DNA of 64,000 bases from Pantoea conspicua. GTDB taxonomy: Bacteria; Pseudomonadota; Gammaproteobacteria; Enterobacterales; Enterobacteriaceae. The stretch covers positions 1 to 64,000 of the forward strand of contig NZ_MLFN01000011.1 of NCBI RefSeq assembly GCF_002095315.1, written 5' to 3'. Within the stretch, counting starts at the first letter, position 1; each line of letters begins with the position of its first letter. The position numbers and the translations under genes are program-made. The notes under the pieces were generated by a model. The model was not told where the DNA came from, searched no databases, and worked only from the letters and a program-made list of their open reading frames with translations. Below are positions 55,085 to 64,000 of this stretch, piece by piece.

Positions 55085-55926
55085 TTAACGGAATAACTGC
55101 ATCTTCTCTACCAGCACGCTGGTTACCGCATCATTGGCTGGCACCAGGAAATTACGCACGCTGTCGTTGACCTTGCCTTTTTCAAAGGTGCTTTTGCACT
55201 GCGCCACCCACTGCACGTTCATTTCCGTGCCGACATTCACCTTTTCAATGCCGCTGCTGACCGCTAAACGCATATCTTCGTCACTGACCCCGGTCCCGCC
55301 GTGCAGCACCAGCGGCGTATGGGTGGCGGCAGTGATGTCCGCCAGCCGCTGATGCTGGATATGCGCTTTACCGGTATAGAGGCCATGCACGGTGCCGATT
55401 GAAATCGCCAGCATATCGACGCCGGTCTCCTCGACGAAGCGGCATGCATCTTCTACCGGCGTAAACGCTATCGCCTCCATCTCCACGCATTTACCATCTT
55501 CCGACCCGCCAATCGCCCCGAGTTCCGCTTCAACCGAGACATTATGTGGCCGCGCCATATCGATCACCCGGCGGGTATTGGCAATATTCTCGTCAATAAG
55601 CAGATGTGAACCGTCATACATTACCGAACTGAAGCCCGCATCGATAGCGATCTGAATCGCCGCTAAATCGGAACAGTGATCGAGATGCAGACAGGTTGGC
55701 ACGCCGGTACTTTCGGACAGCGATTTAATTGCATCAACCAGCAGTTTATGGCCGAGATATTTCGCCGTGCCGGTAGAGATCTGAATCATTAACGGGCTAT
55801 TGGTTTTTCCGCCGCTTTAAAATAGGCGGGCAGCATCTCCAGACAGTGCAGATTAAATGAGCCGACCGCTTTAAAATCGCGTTGCTTAGCCAGCTGTAAC
55901 AGATCGGCGAAATTATAAAGTTTCAT
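55085..55926 (-). pseudogene. Class II fructose/tagatose-bisphosphate aldolase, one-base frameshift
   Basis: The body (55085-55789) has the zinc and catalytic segments CLHLDHCSD, VSVEAELGAIGG and TPLVLHGGTGVSD, as in GatY/KbaY. The N-terminal 44 residues (MKLYNFADLLQLAKQRDFKA) lie in another frame starting at 55926. The two join if the A tract at 55804-55808 (minus strand) has six A rather than five, giving AAEKTNSPLMIQIST. Restored length is about 280, normal. The enzyme cleaves ketose-1,6-bisphosphates to triose phosphates. Its start overlaps the EIIC stop by 14 bases. Read error is likely. Confidence 0.87.
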
Positions 55927-57280
55927 GAATTTTTTCCTCTTGTGGCTTAGTGGATTTCCCGTTAACAAACCAGGCGAGTGCAGTTACGAAAGCGATAAAC
56001 AGCGCGACAAACAGCCAGTTGTTCTGGAAGGCGTGGCCCAGTACCAGACCGGTGCTGATCACGTCGGAGTCGCTGAAGGTGACACCGGTGAAGCCGTAGC
56101 TCTCCAGCATCGGGACCAGAATGGCGGGCAGTAGCGTGATGAACAGGCCGTGGACAAAGCCGCCAATCATCGCCCCGCGCCGGCCGCCGATAGCATTACC
56201 AAACACCCCGGCAGTGCCGCCGGCGAAGAAGTTGGTCAGCAGTCCCGGCAGGATCATCGCCAGGCCAAACATCGGAAAGACGAGCATGCCAACGATGGAG
56301 CCGAGGGTGGTGGCCAGGAAACCGACAATCACCGCGTTCGGCGCGTAGGGAAACATCACCGGGCAGTCGAGCGCCGGTTTAGCGTCCGGCACCACCCGCA
56401 TCGCAATGCCGCGGAACGCCGGCACCAGTTCGTTAAGCAGCAGACGGACCCCGCTATAGAGCACGAACACCCCGGCAACGAACTGAATCGACTGCATAAA
56501 GGCGTACATCAGGTAGTTCATGCCGTTACTGTACTGAGCGATAAATGCCGGACCGGCCGCCACCGCCGGAATCAGGTACATCGGCACCATCACCAGCGCC
56601 ATCGACAAATAAGTGTCCTGCAGGAATTTGAAGTTATCCGGCAGCTTGAGATCTTCGGTCGAGCGCGAGCCTTTGCCGACCACTTTTGCCACCGCCGCCG
56701 TCACCAGATAGCCGATGGTGCAGAAGTGACCCAGCGCGACATCATCGGAATCCGTAATCCGGCGGACGACCGGTTGCGCCAGCGCAGGCATCACCACCGC
56801 CATAATCCCGCCGAAAATACCGCCGGTGAGGATCAGCGGCAGGCCGGTCAGCCCGGCTTTGTAGCCAATCACTGCACCAATCGTCGCCATCCACAGCAGC
56901 GCCTGGCCGGTGAGGAAAATGTACTTAAACGGCGTAATACGGGCGATGATGATATTGACGATAAAGATCACCAGCAGCGTCAGCGCCACTTCCGATCCCA
57001 GCTCCCGATTCGCCAGCCCGGCAATCGCCGCCACATCGGTGATATAGCCCTGCATGCCGAAGCCGTGGGTAAAAATGGTGTTGAGGAAGGTCAGCGTGCC
57101 GACAATGATATTGATCCCGGCCATCATAATTAAAAAGCCCAGCAGGGTTTTAAAGGTGCCTTCCACCACCTTGCCCGCCGATTTTTTTTGCAGTAACAGA
57201 CCGATCAGGGCAATAAAGGCGATCAGAATCGAGGCCTGCCCTAATAAATCTTTTACCAGGAAGTCGATCACACTATTCAT
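55913..57280 (-). CDS. PTS EIIC component, ascorbate (UlaA/SgaT) family
   Basis: A 455-residue membrane permease with about 11 helices. The family opening FLVKDLLGQASILIAFIALI and GLLLQKKSAGKVVEGTFKTL, and later CPVMFPYAPNAVIVGFLATT, match UlaA-type transporters. UlaA brings in L-ascorbate as its 6-phosphate. The linked kinase and aldolase here suggest a sugar that ends as a hexulose-1,6-bisphosphate, so the substrate may not be ascorbate. It overlaps the EIIB gene by eight bases. Confidence 0.9.
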   Translation of the reverse strand: MNSVIDFLVKDLLGQASILIAFIALIGLLLQKKSAGKVVEGTFKTLLGFLIMMAGINIIVGTLTFLNTIFTHGFGMQGYITDVAAIAGLANRELGSEVALTLLVIFIVNIIIARITPFKYIFLTGQALLWMATIGAVIGYKAGLTGLPLILTGGIFGGIMAVVMPALAQPVVRRITDSDDVALGHFCTIGYLVTAAVAKVVGKGSRSTEDLKLPDNFKFLQDTYLSMALVMVPMYLIPAVAAGPAFIAQYSNGMNYLMYAFMQSIQFVAGVFVLYSGVRLLLNELVPAFRGIAMRVVPDAKPALDCPVMFPYAPNAVIVGFLATTLGSIVGMLVFPMFGLAMILPGLLTNFFAGGTAGVFGNAIGGRRGAMIGGFVHGLFITLLPAILVPMLESYGFTGVTFSDSDVISTGLVLGHAFQNNWLFVALFIAFVTALAWFVNGKSTKPQEEKIHETL

Positions 57281-57587
57281 GGGCAGCGACCTTCATGTTG
57301 CGTTCCTTTAAAAAGGCCACAATCTTCTGCTCTATTTCCGCTTTATCGGTGAGCTTATTAAGAATAATGACCCGTTTGATCTGTTCCGGACTGGCGTCGG
57401 CATTTAACACATCGGCAAAGGCTTTTTGCGTCAGAATCATGTCTGATTTAAACGCATTGGCTTCTGAAATGGTGGTGTGATCAATATCCGCGTCAATTTC
57501 CAGCTTTTTTAATACCGCTTTTGCGCTCATCTCAATCGCAAAGCTGGACCCTAATCCGCAGCCACAAACACATAAAATTTTCAGCAT
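57273..57587 (-). CDS. PTS EIIB component, ascorbate/galactitol type
   Basis: A 104-residue EIIB domain. The phosphorylated cysteine is in the P-loop LCVCGCGLGSSFAIEM at residues 5-20. It accepts phosphate from EIIA and passes it to the sugar during uptake through the EIIC partner, whose start lies within its end. GGAGATAACC precedes the start. It follows the phosphofructokinase-like gene by 10 bases. Confidence 0.9.
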   Translation of the reverse strand: MLKILCVCGCGLGSSFAIEMSAKAVLKKLEIDADIDHTTISEANAFKSDMILTQKAFADVLNADASPEQIKRVIILNKLTDKAEIEQKIVAFLKERNMKVAAHE

Positions 57588-57597
57588 GGTTATCTCC

Positions 57598-58577
57598 TCA
57601 CAATATATTCAGTTGTTTAGCGAGTTTGTAATGATGCCCGTCAGTATCGACCAGGCGTTTTTGCATGCTTATTAAATCAATCGGAATCGGTTTATTGCTG
57701 CCATTAATAATGACGGCTTTATTACGCATTCCCGACTGAATACAACGCACCACTTCACTGGCCATAATGGTGCCCTGATAAATTTCCTCGCAGGTCGGCT
57801 CACCATTACGCAATCCGTAACCGAGAATGGTTTTGCGGATACGCACACCAATTAACGGTTCAAGCTGTTTGATTAAGGTATCGATCGCCCCCTGAAAACC
57901 GGGCGAGTATTCACGGGTGTAACCTTCTGAGCAGAGGATCACCACGCTATTCTGCTGCGCCAGCCGCTGGGTGATACGCTGGGCCAGCTGCGGCAGCGGG
58001 ATCTGACACTCCGGGATCAGGGCAAAATCGGCGTTGGATTTCAGGGCCGACTGCAGAGTTAACTCGCCACAATAGCCGCCGAGCAGCTCCAGCATAAAGA
58101 CTCGTCCGGGCAGTGCGCGCCCGGTATTACGCAGTTTTGCCACCTCTTTCAGCACCTGCTCGCAGGCGGTGGAAAAGCCGAGGGTATAGTCACTGCCAAA
58201 TACATCGTTATCAATCGTCATGCCGACACCAAAACAATTGACGCCGAACTCCGACAGAGTATGCAGAAATTGCAGTGAGCCGTCCCCGCCCGCCATGATT
58301 AATAGATCGATGCGGGCGCTTTTCAGCTGGCGGGCAATTAATTCATATTCACTGCGCAGTAATTTTTTTGCGTCCGGCCTGATTGCATCACCGGGATCGG
58401 GGCGATAGCAAAGTCGAGCAGATCGCGCGGGCTTATATCACGATGATGATGCGCTAATAAGCCAGGAATGCCCCCATCGAATATAACGATCTCCGCCTGT
58501 GTCAGACGACCGAGCTGAAAAACAAAATTATTAATACCGCTGACATCGCCGCCGCTAATAACCATTCCGATTCGCAT
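57598..58577 (-). pseudogene. 6-phosphofructokinase-like sugar-phosphate kinase, one-base frameshift
   Basis: The N-terminal part opens MRIGMVISGGDVSGINNFVF, the PfkA-type ATP loop, and the C-terminal part carries LLIMAGGDGSLQFLHTL (catalytic GGDGS), GVGMTIDNDVFGSDYTLGF and LGGYCGELTLQSAL. The frame changes near 58391: DFAIAPIP then GDAIRPDAKKLLRSEYELIA in the other frame; one more G in a GG pair joins them. Restored length is about 326. The fold phosphorylates ketohexose-6-phosphates to 1,6-bisphosphates. It is the first gene of the PTS operon. A read error is likely. Confidence 0.85.
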
Positions 58578-59036
58578 CACTTTTACCCCGCTGACGTAAT
58601 TGGTGCTGGCGTTCATTGTTCCGGGATAAGGAGTTGTTATTTGCAATGGAGATCACAATTACGCACGGTATTTTTTTCCGGGCAGAGATTGACAGCGTTT
58701 AATTAACCGGTTTATTTGTGAGTCAGATCACAAAATAAAGCCACGCCGGAAATTTGCAGAATATAAAAAAATCAGTGACTTAGACTTTCATGGGCGGAAA
58801 TAATGCTGAGGGTTCGCCCGCCGCGATAACAGCTCCGTGTTGTCGTTACAGATTTGTGATTTTCACCTCATTTTTTCCGGTTCGCTGGCTATTTTCGCGT
58901 TACACGCACCGGTAAAAATGAATTAAAAACACACTGAACACGCTTTTTTTGTTATTTCGCGGATGATTGATGATTGACAGAGGAATGTTGCTGACGGTCC
59001 AATGAGAACCCTTATTAACCAGAATAATGAGATGAA
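58578..59036. promoter_or_regulatory. Divergent promoter region of the PTS operon and D-lactate dehydrogenase
   Basis: About 460 AT-rich non-coding bases. The one clear signal is the CRP site at 58718-58733. Either or both flanking transcripts could be controlled from here. No gene was recognised. Confidence 0.5.
58718..58733. promoter_or_regulatory. CRP-binding site (perfect core palindrome)
   Basis: TGTGA-GTCAGA-TCACA matches the CRP core consensus exactly in both arms, flanked by TTT and AAA. It lies 141 bases before the PTS operon start and about 300 before dld, so the PTS operon is the more likely target. Confidence 0.85.
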
Positions 59037-60733
59037 ATGACTTCCTCGCAGCATATGCTTCGCCAGCTCGGCGATCTGGTCGGTGAGAAACATTTGCTCA
59101 CTGAACGAGATGATAAGGCGTGGTACACCAAAGGATTTCGTGTTGGTCGGGGGGAAGCCCTGGCGGTGGTAGTGCCACAGACGCTGCTTCAACTTTGGCA
59201 AATCCTGCAAATCTGCTGCGCCAGCGACGCCATCGTGCTGATGCAGGCCGCCAATACCGGCGTGACCGGCGGCTCCACACCGGATGGCAATGATTATGAC
59301 CGCGAGGTGGTGATTGTCAGTACCCGCCGGTTGAAAGGCGTACAGGTGATCGATCAGGGGCATCAGGTGATCGCCTTTCCGGGTGCTACCCTGACCGAGC
59401 TGGAAAATATCCTCGCCCCACTGGGCCGGGAACCGCACTCGGTCATTGGATCGTCCTGTATCGGCGCATCGGTGATCGGCGGCATCTGTAATAACTCCGG
59501 CGGATCGCTGATCCGACGCGGGCCGGCCTTTACCGAAAAATCACTGTTTGCACGTCTGCATAACGATGGGCGGCTGGAGATGGTGAATCATCTGGGTATC
59601 GATCTGGGGGAGACCCCGGAAGAGATGTTGAAGCGGCTGGAGCAGCAGAACTACACCACCGGCGATCGACCAGACTGGGCGGGAAAAATCTGGGCTGACG
59701 ACTACGCCAGCCAGCTGCGTGATACCGCAGCGGACAGCCCATCGCGCTTCAATGGCGATCGGCGATATCTGCATGAAAGCGCTGGCAGCGCTGGTAAAGT
59801 GGTGGTGTTTGCGGTGCGTCTGCCGACCTTTGAAGCCAGTCCGCAGACCCGGACCTTCTACATCGGCAGCGACGATGAGCAGCAACTGGTGGCGCTACGG
59901 CGGATGCTGCTGGCAGAGATGCAGGCGCTGCCGATTCAGGCTGAGTATATCCATCGCAACGCTTTTGATCTCACGGTGCGTTACAGCAAGCATATGATGC
60001 TGGCGATTGGCAAACTCGGTCCGCAGGCGCTGCCCGGCCTGATGGCAAAAAAAGCCCGCTGGGATGTGCGGGTCAGCCATCTGCCGTTTTACCGCGAAAC
60101 AGTGTGGACCGATTGCTACAATTCTTTAATCAGATTACGCCGCGTGCGGTTGCGCCTCGCATCCTCGCCTATCGCGATAAATTTGAACATCATCTGATGA
60201 TCAAAGTGGAGGCACCGCAAACGGCGGAGCTTGAGAGTCTGCTGACCCGCTTCTTTAATGAAAATCGGGGTGACTTCTTCCTGTGTAACGACCGGGAAGC
60301 CCGTGATGCGTTTCTGGTACGCTTCGGCGTCGGCGGCTGCACTATCTCCTACTGCGATTATCTGGGCTATGACCCCGATCAGCGGCTGGTGGCGTTTGAC
60401 GTGGCGCTGCGGCGTAACGATGAGGCCTGGCGAATCGCGCTGCCCTCTCATCTGGCGGAACAGGTGCAGGTCGACTCCTGCTGTGGCCATTTTTTCTGCT
60501 ACGTCAATCATCAGGATTATGTGCTGAAACCGGGCGTGGATGCGAAGGCGTTTAAGCAGGCGGTGATTGCGGTGCTGGAGCAGCGCGGTGCGAAGTATCC
60601 GGCAGAACACAATGTCGGCCATCTCTATCACGCGTCAGACGAACACGCGGCGCACTGGCAGACGCTGGACCCGACCAACAGTTTTAATCCGGGGATAGGC
60701 AAAACCAGTAAGAAGAAATTCTGGCTGTCATGA
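59037..60733 (+). pseudogene. dld: Quinone-dependent D-lactate dehydrogenase, one-base frameshift
   Basis: An FAD enzyme of the Dld family. The first part has LMQAANTGVTGGSTPDGNDY and REPHSVIGSSCIGASVIGGI, then NNSGGSLIRRGPAFTEKSLF, all close to E. coli Dld; the second part (from about 60107) has AYRDKFEHHLMIKVEAPQ, AFDVALRRNDEAW and AEHNVGHLYHASDEHAAHWQ and ends at 60733. The frames join if the GG at 60106-60107 had three G, giving a 566-residue protein (E. coli Dld 571). It oxidises D-lactate at the inner membrane and passes electrons to quinone. A read error is the likely cause. Confidence 0.88.
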
Positions 60734-60776
60734 CAGCCACGCAACAGAAACTGCTGCCCTGTTGCATGGCGCGCTG

Positions 60777-61360
60777 TTACTTCGCGTAGGCTTCTGTCGA
60801 CAGGGTCAGCTCAACCTCATCACCGACCGCCGGCACATATTTATCCAGCTTAAAGTCGGAGCGCTTGATGGTGCCGGTGGCATCAAACCAATCGCCTGCT
60901 TCTTCACCATCGGATGCTCGCCCTGCTTGTTCAGCGTCGCGTGCAGCGTCACCGGTTTGGTGATCCCTTTCAGGGTCAGATTGCCTTCAACGTCAAACTT
61001 GTTGTCGCCCTTCGCCACCACTTTGGTGCTGTGGAAGGTCGCGGTCGGGTATTTCGCGGTGTCGAAATAGTCTGCACCGTTAAATTCTTTGGTCAGTGCC
61101 GCAACGTGGCTGTCGATTTTGCTGACCGGCAGCGTGACGTCAACGCGGGACTGCTCAGGATGGTCTTTATCAAACACCAGCGACCCGCTGGCATCCGGGA
61201 TGTCTGCGGTCGGATGTGAGAAACCGAAATGATTCCAGCTGACCACCACTGAGGTATGCTCCGGATTGAGCTGGTAGTGCATCGCTTCTGCCTGAGAGAA
61301 AGGGACATACAGACTGGCAACGGCTAACAGGGGCAGCGCAACACGCTTGAGGTTCTTCAC
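60777..61360 (-). pseudogene. yceI: YceI-family periplasmic lipid-binding protein, one-base frameshift near the end
   Basis: A GTG start at 61360 after AAGGAA gives a signal peptide (LLAVASLYVPFSQAEA cleavage) and a mature lipocalin-like body: HYQLNPEHTSVVVSWNHFGF, FNGADYFDTAKYPTATFHS and NLTLKGITKPVTLHATLNKQ. At 60885-60887 a T is missing on the minus strand: the frame reads KKQAIGLMPP, whereas KKQAIGFDATGTIKRSDFKL and then YVPAVGDEVELTLS ending in AYAK follow in the other frame to TAA at 60777. Restored length is about 194. YceI binds isoprenoid-type lipids in the periplasm. Confidence 0.87.
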
Positions 61361-61478
61361 GGTAAATTCCTTGTACAACTCAAAATGTAAGGTGAGTGTG
61401 GTGCAATTCGGCGGGAATAAACAGTGAAGAGATTTGTCGGTAATTTTCAAATAAATTCAGCAACCTTGCCGATGGTGC

Positions 61479-63833
61479 TTAGGCTGCGCCACCGGCAGTA
61501 AACAGCACCCGCCAGCGGCGACGGGCCTGAATCAGCTCCTGATGCAGCTGCTGTAACCTCGCGTGGTCCAGCGTCTCAATCGTCGCCGAGTCCGGCTCAG
61601 CCAGGCCATTCAGCTGGCGTAACCGGGCCAGCGCCGTATCAGAGCGCTCGCGGTGCAGAGCAGCCTTTAACGCCGCCAGGTCGCAGGTCGCCAGCGTCCC
61701 ATTCAGCGAACGCAGGAAATTACGGCAGTAGCGCAGCAGCGACAGCGCGCTGTAATCGGGCGACTGCAGCGCAAACAGCACGCCATCCTGATCGGCACAG
61801 CGCAGATAGCGGCTGCTGACCACGTAGCCTATCTGCTGCTCCACCCGGTAACGCTGGAAAAAACGCGGCTCATACAGCAGCGCCAGCGCCTGTAGCGCCA
61901 CCCGTTGCCGGGCATCCTGTGGTACCGAATGGGAGGCATTGTGCAGCGGAATAAACAGCAGCAAGGCGTTGTCGCGGCTGGCATGTGGCAGCACGGTCAT
62001 GCCACTCTGTGCCGTCATCCGCATCGGCGGTGACGCCGGATTGACCGGCAGCGACAGTGCGCTCAGCCGTTGGCTAATCAGGGTATGCAGCGCCACGCTG
62101 CCGCCTGTCAGCAGAGCACGCCAGCTGCCCGGCGTAAAGTGGGTTGCCAGCTGGTAAGGCAACTGCCGGAGCAGCGCACGGATGGCAATCGTATCGGGTG
62201 CTGATGGCGATTCCGCTTTGACCGGCGGCGTCAGTGCCAGCACCAGCTGATACAGCGCCCAGTCGGCCACCTTCAGATCGGCGGTCAGTTGCAGCGTCAG
62301 TTGCCACACGCCCTCCACTTCCTGCCATTCGCCCCGGCCGCCCAGATGACGCAAGGCGGCAAACAGCGGACGCAGCCGACGGCCATAAGTCTCACCCATG
62401 GCCAGGCTGAATGTCGAAAAAAACTCCGGTCGCAGCAGCAGCGTGGCGGTGTTGCTGGCCGGACCGGCGTCGGAATGAGGTTCAGCGCCCGGACTGGCCG
62501 GGTCCGGATCGGGAGAACAATGCGGTAACGGCACCGCCTGTGACGGCAGTGGCCCGGCGGTCAGTTCCGCCGCCAGCGGGTAGAAGGTAAAGTCTGGCGC
62601 CAGGTGGGCGGTGGGCGGCGCGGGCTGCCAGGGATGCAGCGCCAGACTGAAGCCCTGAGTCAGCACGTTTTCCGCCGCCGCCTGCGGGCTGCAGACCAGC
62701 GTGGTGCCGGGCGCATCTGCCAGCGAGGCCAGCAATGACGGAAACACGTCGATTGCCGCCTGCGGCGCCTGCGCCTCAAAACCGAAGGCGCGCTCACGTA
62801 ACTGATCCAGCGGGGTCAGCGCCATGAAACGCTGTTGCGCCAGCTGAAGATAGTGCCGATGCTGCGGTTCACCGGTTTGTCTGAGTACGGTTAACCAGCG
62901 GTCGAAAAGCGCGTTGACCGCCTCAGGCTGATCCGTCTCAATACCAACGGCCAGCCAGACCGCGTTATCCGCCTGATAGAGCCATTTCAGGCTCAGGCTC
63001 TCCGCCAGTTGATGTTGACGAAGCGTGGCCAGCAGTGAACCCGGCGCTTCATCCAGCAAAAACTCGCGCCATAAAGTGACACCGTCACTACTATTCAGCA
63101 GCCAGCTACGCCACAGCGCCGCAGGATTGCTATCACTCAGCCGGAACGCGGCGCTGGCGGGCAGCTCGGGGCGTGACGCCTCCTGCTGCCACTGGCCCTG
63201 CGGCAGTTCCGCAGCAAAGGCGTGCGCCAGCTGCTCCAGCTGATCCAGCGACTGCGGGCCCTGCAGCCAGAGCTGCATATTGCCGGCATAAAAATGGCGC
63301 TGATGGAACTGGCGTAACGCCTGTTGCAGCGCAGTTGTCTCCTCGCCAAACGCCGCCCGACTGCCCACCTGAAAGCGCTGAAATGCCGCCGGTGAAGCAG
63401 CCAGATGCAGCAGCGCTGCCTCAGTACGGGAAGGCTGATGATGCTGTATCAGCTGATATTCGGCATCAATCACCGCCACTTCCTGACCAATCGCCTGATG
63501 ATCGAGCAGCGGATGGGCGATCATATCCTGCAGCCGTGCCAGCCCGTCAGCCAGCCGGGACGGCGCAACCTCAAAGAACCAGGCGCTGCGCCGCGCCAGC
63601 GTAGTGGCGTTAACCCGACCGCCCTGCGCCTGAATCCAGCTCATCAACCGCCCATCCTGCGGCCAGCCCGTGCTGCCGGTGAACAACAGATGCTCCAGCA
63701 GGTGCGCCAGTCCCGGCCAGCGGTCTGGTTCATCATGGCTGCCCGCGCCGACCTGAATTAACGCAGCGGCCTGGCGCGCATCGGGCTGATGTACCAGTTC
63801 TACCCGCAGGCCGTTAATTTCCAGGCGGCGCAC
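61479..63833 (-). CDS. pqqF: PQQ biosynthesis zinc protease
   Basis: A 784-residue M16 peptidase. The inverted zinc motif is in GLAHLLEHLLFTGSTGWP (HxxEH) near residue 42, with a downstream glutamate in AVIDAEYQLIQHHQ. PqqF trims the PqqA peptide after PqqE has cross-linked its Glu and Tyr. It starts at GTG two bases after the pqqE stop, so it is translationally linked to the pqq operon. Length suits the Klebsiella-type PqqF (about 760). Confidence 0.93.
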   Translation of the reverse strand: MRRLEINGLRVELVHQPDARQAAALIQVGAGSHDEPDRWPGLAHLLEHLLFTGSTGWPQDGRLMSWIQAQGGRVNATTLARRSAWFFEVAPSRLADGLARLQDMIAHPLLDHQAIGQEVAVIDAEYQLIQHHQPSRTEAALLHLAASPAAFQRFQVGSRAAFGEETTALQQALRQFHQRHFYAGNMQLWLQGPQSLDQLEQLAHAFAAELPQGQWQQEASRPELPASAAFRLSDSNPAALWRSWLLNSSDGVTLWREFLLDEAPGSLLATLRQHQLAESLSLKWLYQADNAVWLAVGIETDQPEAVNALFDRWLTVLRQTGEPQHRHYLQLAQQRFMALTPLDQLRERAFGFEAQAPQAAIDVFPSLLASLADAPGTTLVCSPQAAAENVLTQGFSLALHPWQPAPPTAHLAPDFTFYPLAAELTAGPLPSQAVPLPHCSPDPDPASPGAEPHSDAGPASNTATLLLRPEFFSTFSLAMGETYGRRLRPLFAALRHLGGRGEWQEVEGVWQLTLQLTADLKVADWALYQLVLALTPPVKAESPSAPDTIAIRALLRQLPYQLATHFTPGSWRALLTGGSVALHTLISQRLSALSLPVNPASPPMRMTAQSGMTVLPHASRDNALLLFIPLHNASHSVPQDARQRVALQALALLYEPRFFQRYRVEQQIGYVVSSRYLRCADQDGVLFALQSPDYSALSLLRYCRNFLRSLNGTLATCDLAALKAALHRERSDTALARLRQLNGLAEPDSATIETLDHARLQQLHQELIQARRRWRVLFTAGGAA

Positions 63834-63835
63834 CG

Positions 63836-64000
63836 TTACAGATTCCGGGTCTTGTAGATCAGCTGGGAATTACTGCGATTACGGAACTGCAGCTGACCAA
63901 TTTTGATGTCACTGCAATCCGCTTCGCGGCGGGCTTCAAGGATTTTGCCATGATGCGGTGATTTGCTGCAGACCGGATCGGCGTTGTCGGCATTGCCGGT
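63836..64000 (-). CDS. pqqE: PqqA peptide cyclase, C-terminal end (5' part outside window)
   Basis: The last 54 residues of Pqq[21 protein letters not shown] then [20 protein letters not shown] to the end YKTRNL. This closely matches Klebsiella PqqE as I recall it. PqqE is a radical SAM enzyme that links the Glu and Tyr of PqqA; the shown cysteine in [10 protein letters not shown] is part of its C-terminal SPASM cluster region. The gene continues off the right edge, and the rest of pqqABCD should lie there. Confidence 0.93.
   Translation of the reverse strand, partial: TGNADNADPVCSKSPHHGKILEARREADCSDIKIGQLQFRNRSNSQLIYKTRNL

Noticed and set aside
56150-57133. 327-codon plus-strand frame opposite the PTS EIIC gene
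   Set aside because: Composition is His/Arg/Gln-rich as expected of antisense to a membrane protein; no family motif.
1-64000. CRISPR arrays, IS elements, tRNA or rRNA genes, prophage
   Set aside because: No regularly spaced repeats, transposase or integrase motifs, or tRNA/rRNA-like sequences were seen in any gap.

Overview
This is a 64 kb, GC-rich stretch of an enterobacterial chromosome or large plasmid. The gene content points to the Erwiniaceae (Pantoea or Erwinia): a pqqE-pqqF pair, a membrane-bound PQQ glucose dehydrogenase, a second PQQ-type sugar dehydrogenase, a KdgR-type operator next to kdgF, and much plant-associated transport and catabolism. The genus is inference. No rRNA, tRNA, insertion sequence, prophage or CRISPR array was seen.

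Layout. 1-6.9 kb: an aromatic-acid cluster with an AAHS-type transporter, a LysR regulator with two HTH domains, galBCD, a broken DUF1932 dehydrogenase and an extradiol dioxygenase. 7.2-14.5 kb: small metabolic genes (gamma-glutamylcyclotransferase-like, macrodomain, exported esterase, periplasmic HIU hydrolase, LysR/SDR pair, old yellow enzyme). 14.5-19.1 kb: a decaying segment of truncated nudK, deoR and lysR pieces, a shifted DHA2-type transporter and an amber-interrupted lysE. 19-21.1 kb: an AraC regulator and curA. 21.1-27.5 kb: a ribose-type sugar ABC operon with ribokinase-like kinase, RpiR regulator and sugar isomerase. 27.8-37.7 kb: gcd, a GT-D glycosyltransferase, an ACS-family transporter, a hexapeptide acetyltransferase, a probable type I toxin-antitoxin locus, a lipoprotein PQQ-type dehydrogenase with its membrane partner, and a Fur-boxed iron-type binding protein. 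38-44.5 kb: an enolase-superfamily enzyme and a Dpp-type ABC transporter. 44.5-53.2 kb: a KdgR-boxed divergent pair (RpiB-like isomerase and kdgF), small genes, a DapA-family lyase, a citrate-type transporter with a ModA-like binding protein, and LysR and MarR regulators. 53.2-58.6 kb: a leftward ascorbate-family PTS operon with its own phosphofructokinase-like kinase and class II aldolase, under a perfect CRP palindrome. 59-64 kb: a D-lactate dehydrogenase, yceI, pqqF and the end of pqqE.

The most notable item is at 34.13-34.65 kb. A 29-codon hydrophobic peptide gene lies at the end of a leader of about 200 nt. Divergent from it is a small RNA gene with a near-consensus promoter and terminator, whose predicted 5' end is complementary (18 of 20 positions) to the leader about 80-100 nt upstream of the peptide start. 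A LexA-like box covers the peptide promoter region. This is the architecture of tisB/istR and zorO/orzO SOS-linked type I toxin-antitoxin loci.

A second window-wide feature is the number of genes broken by one base. At least nine otherwise well-conserved genes carry apparent one-base losses, nearly all in short homopolymers. This looks more like uncorrected read indels than gene decay, so those genes should be read as probably intact until raw reads are checked. The lysE amber codon and the truncated fragments at 14.8 and 16.0 kb are not explained that way.
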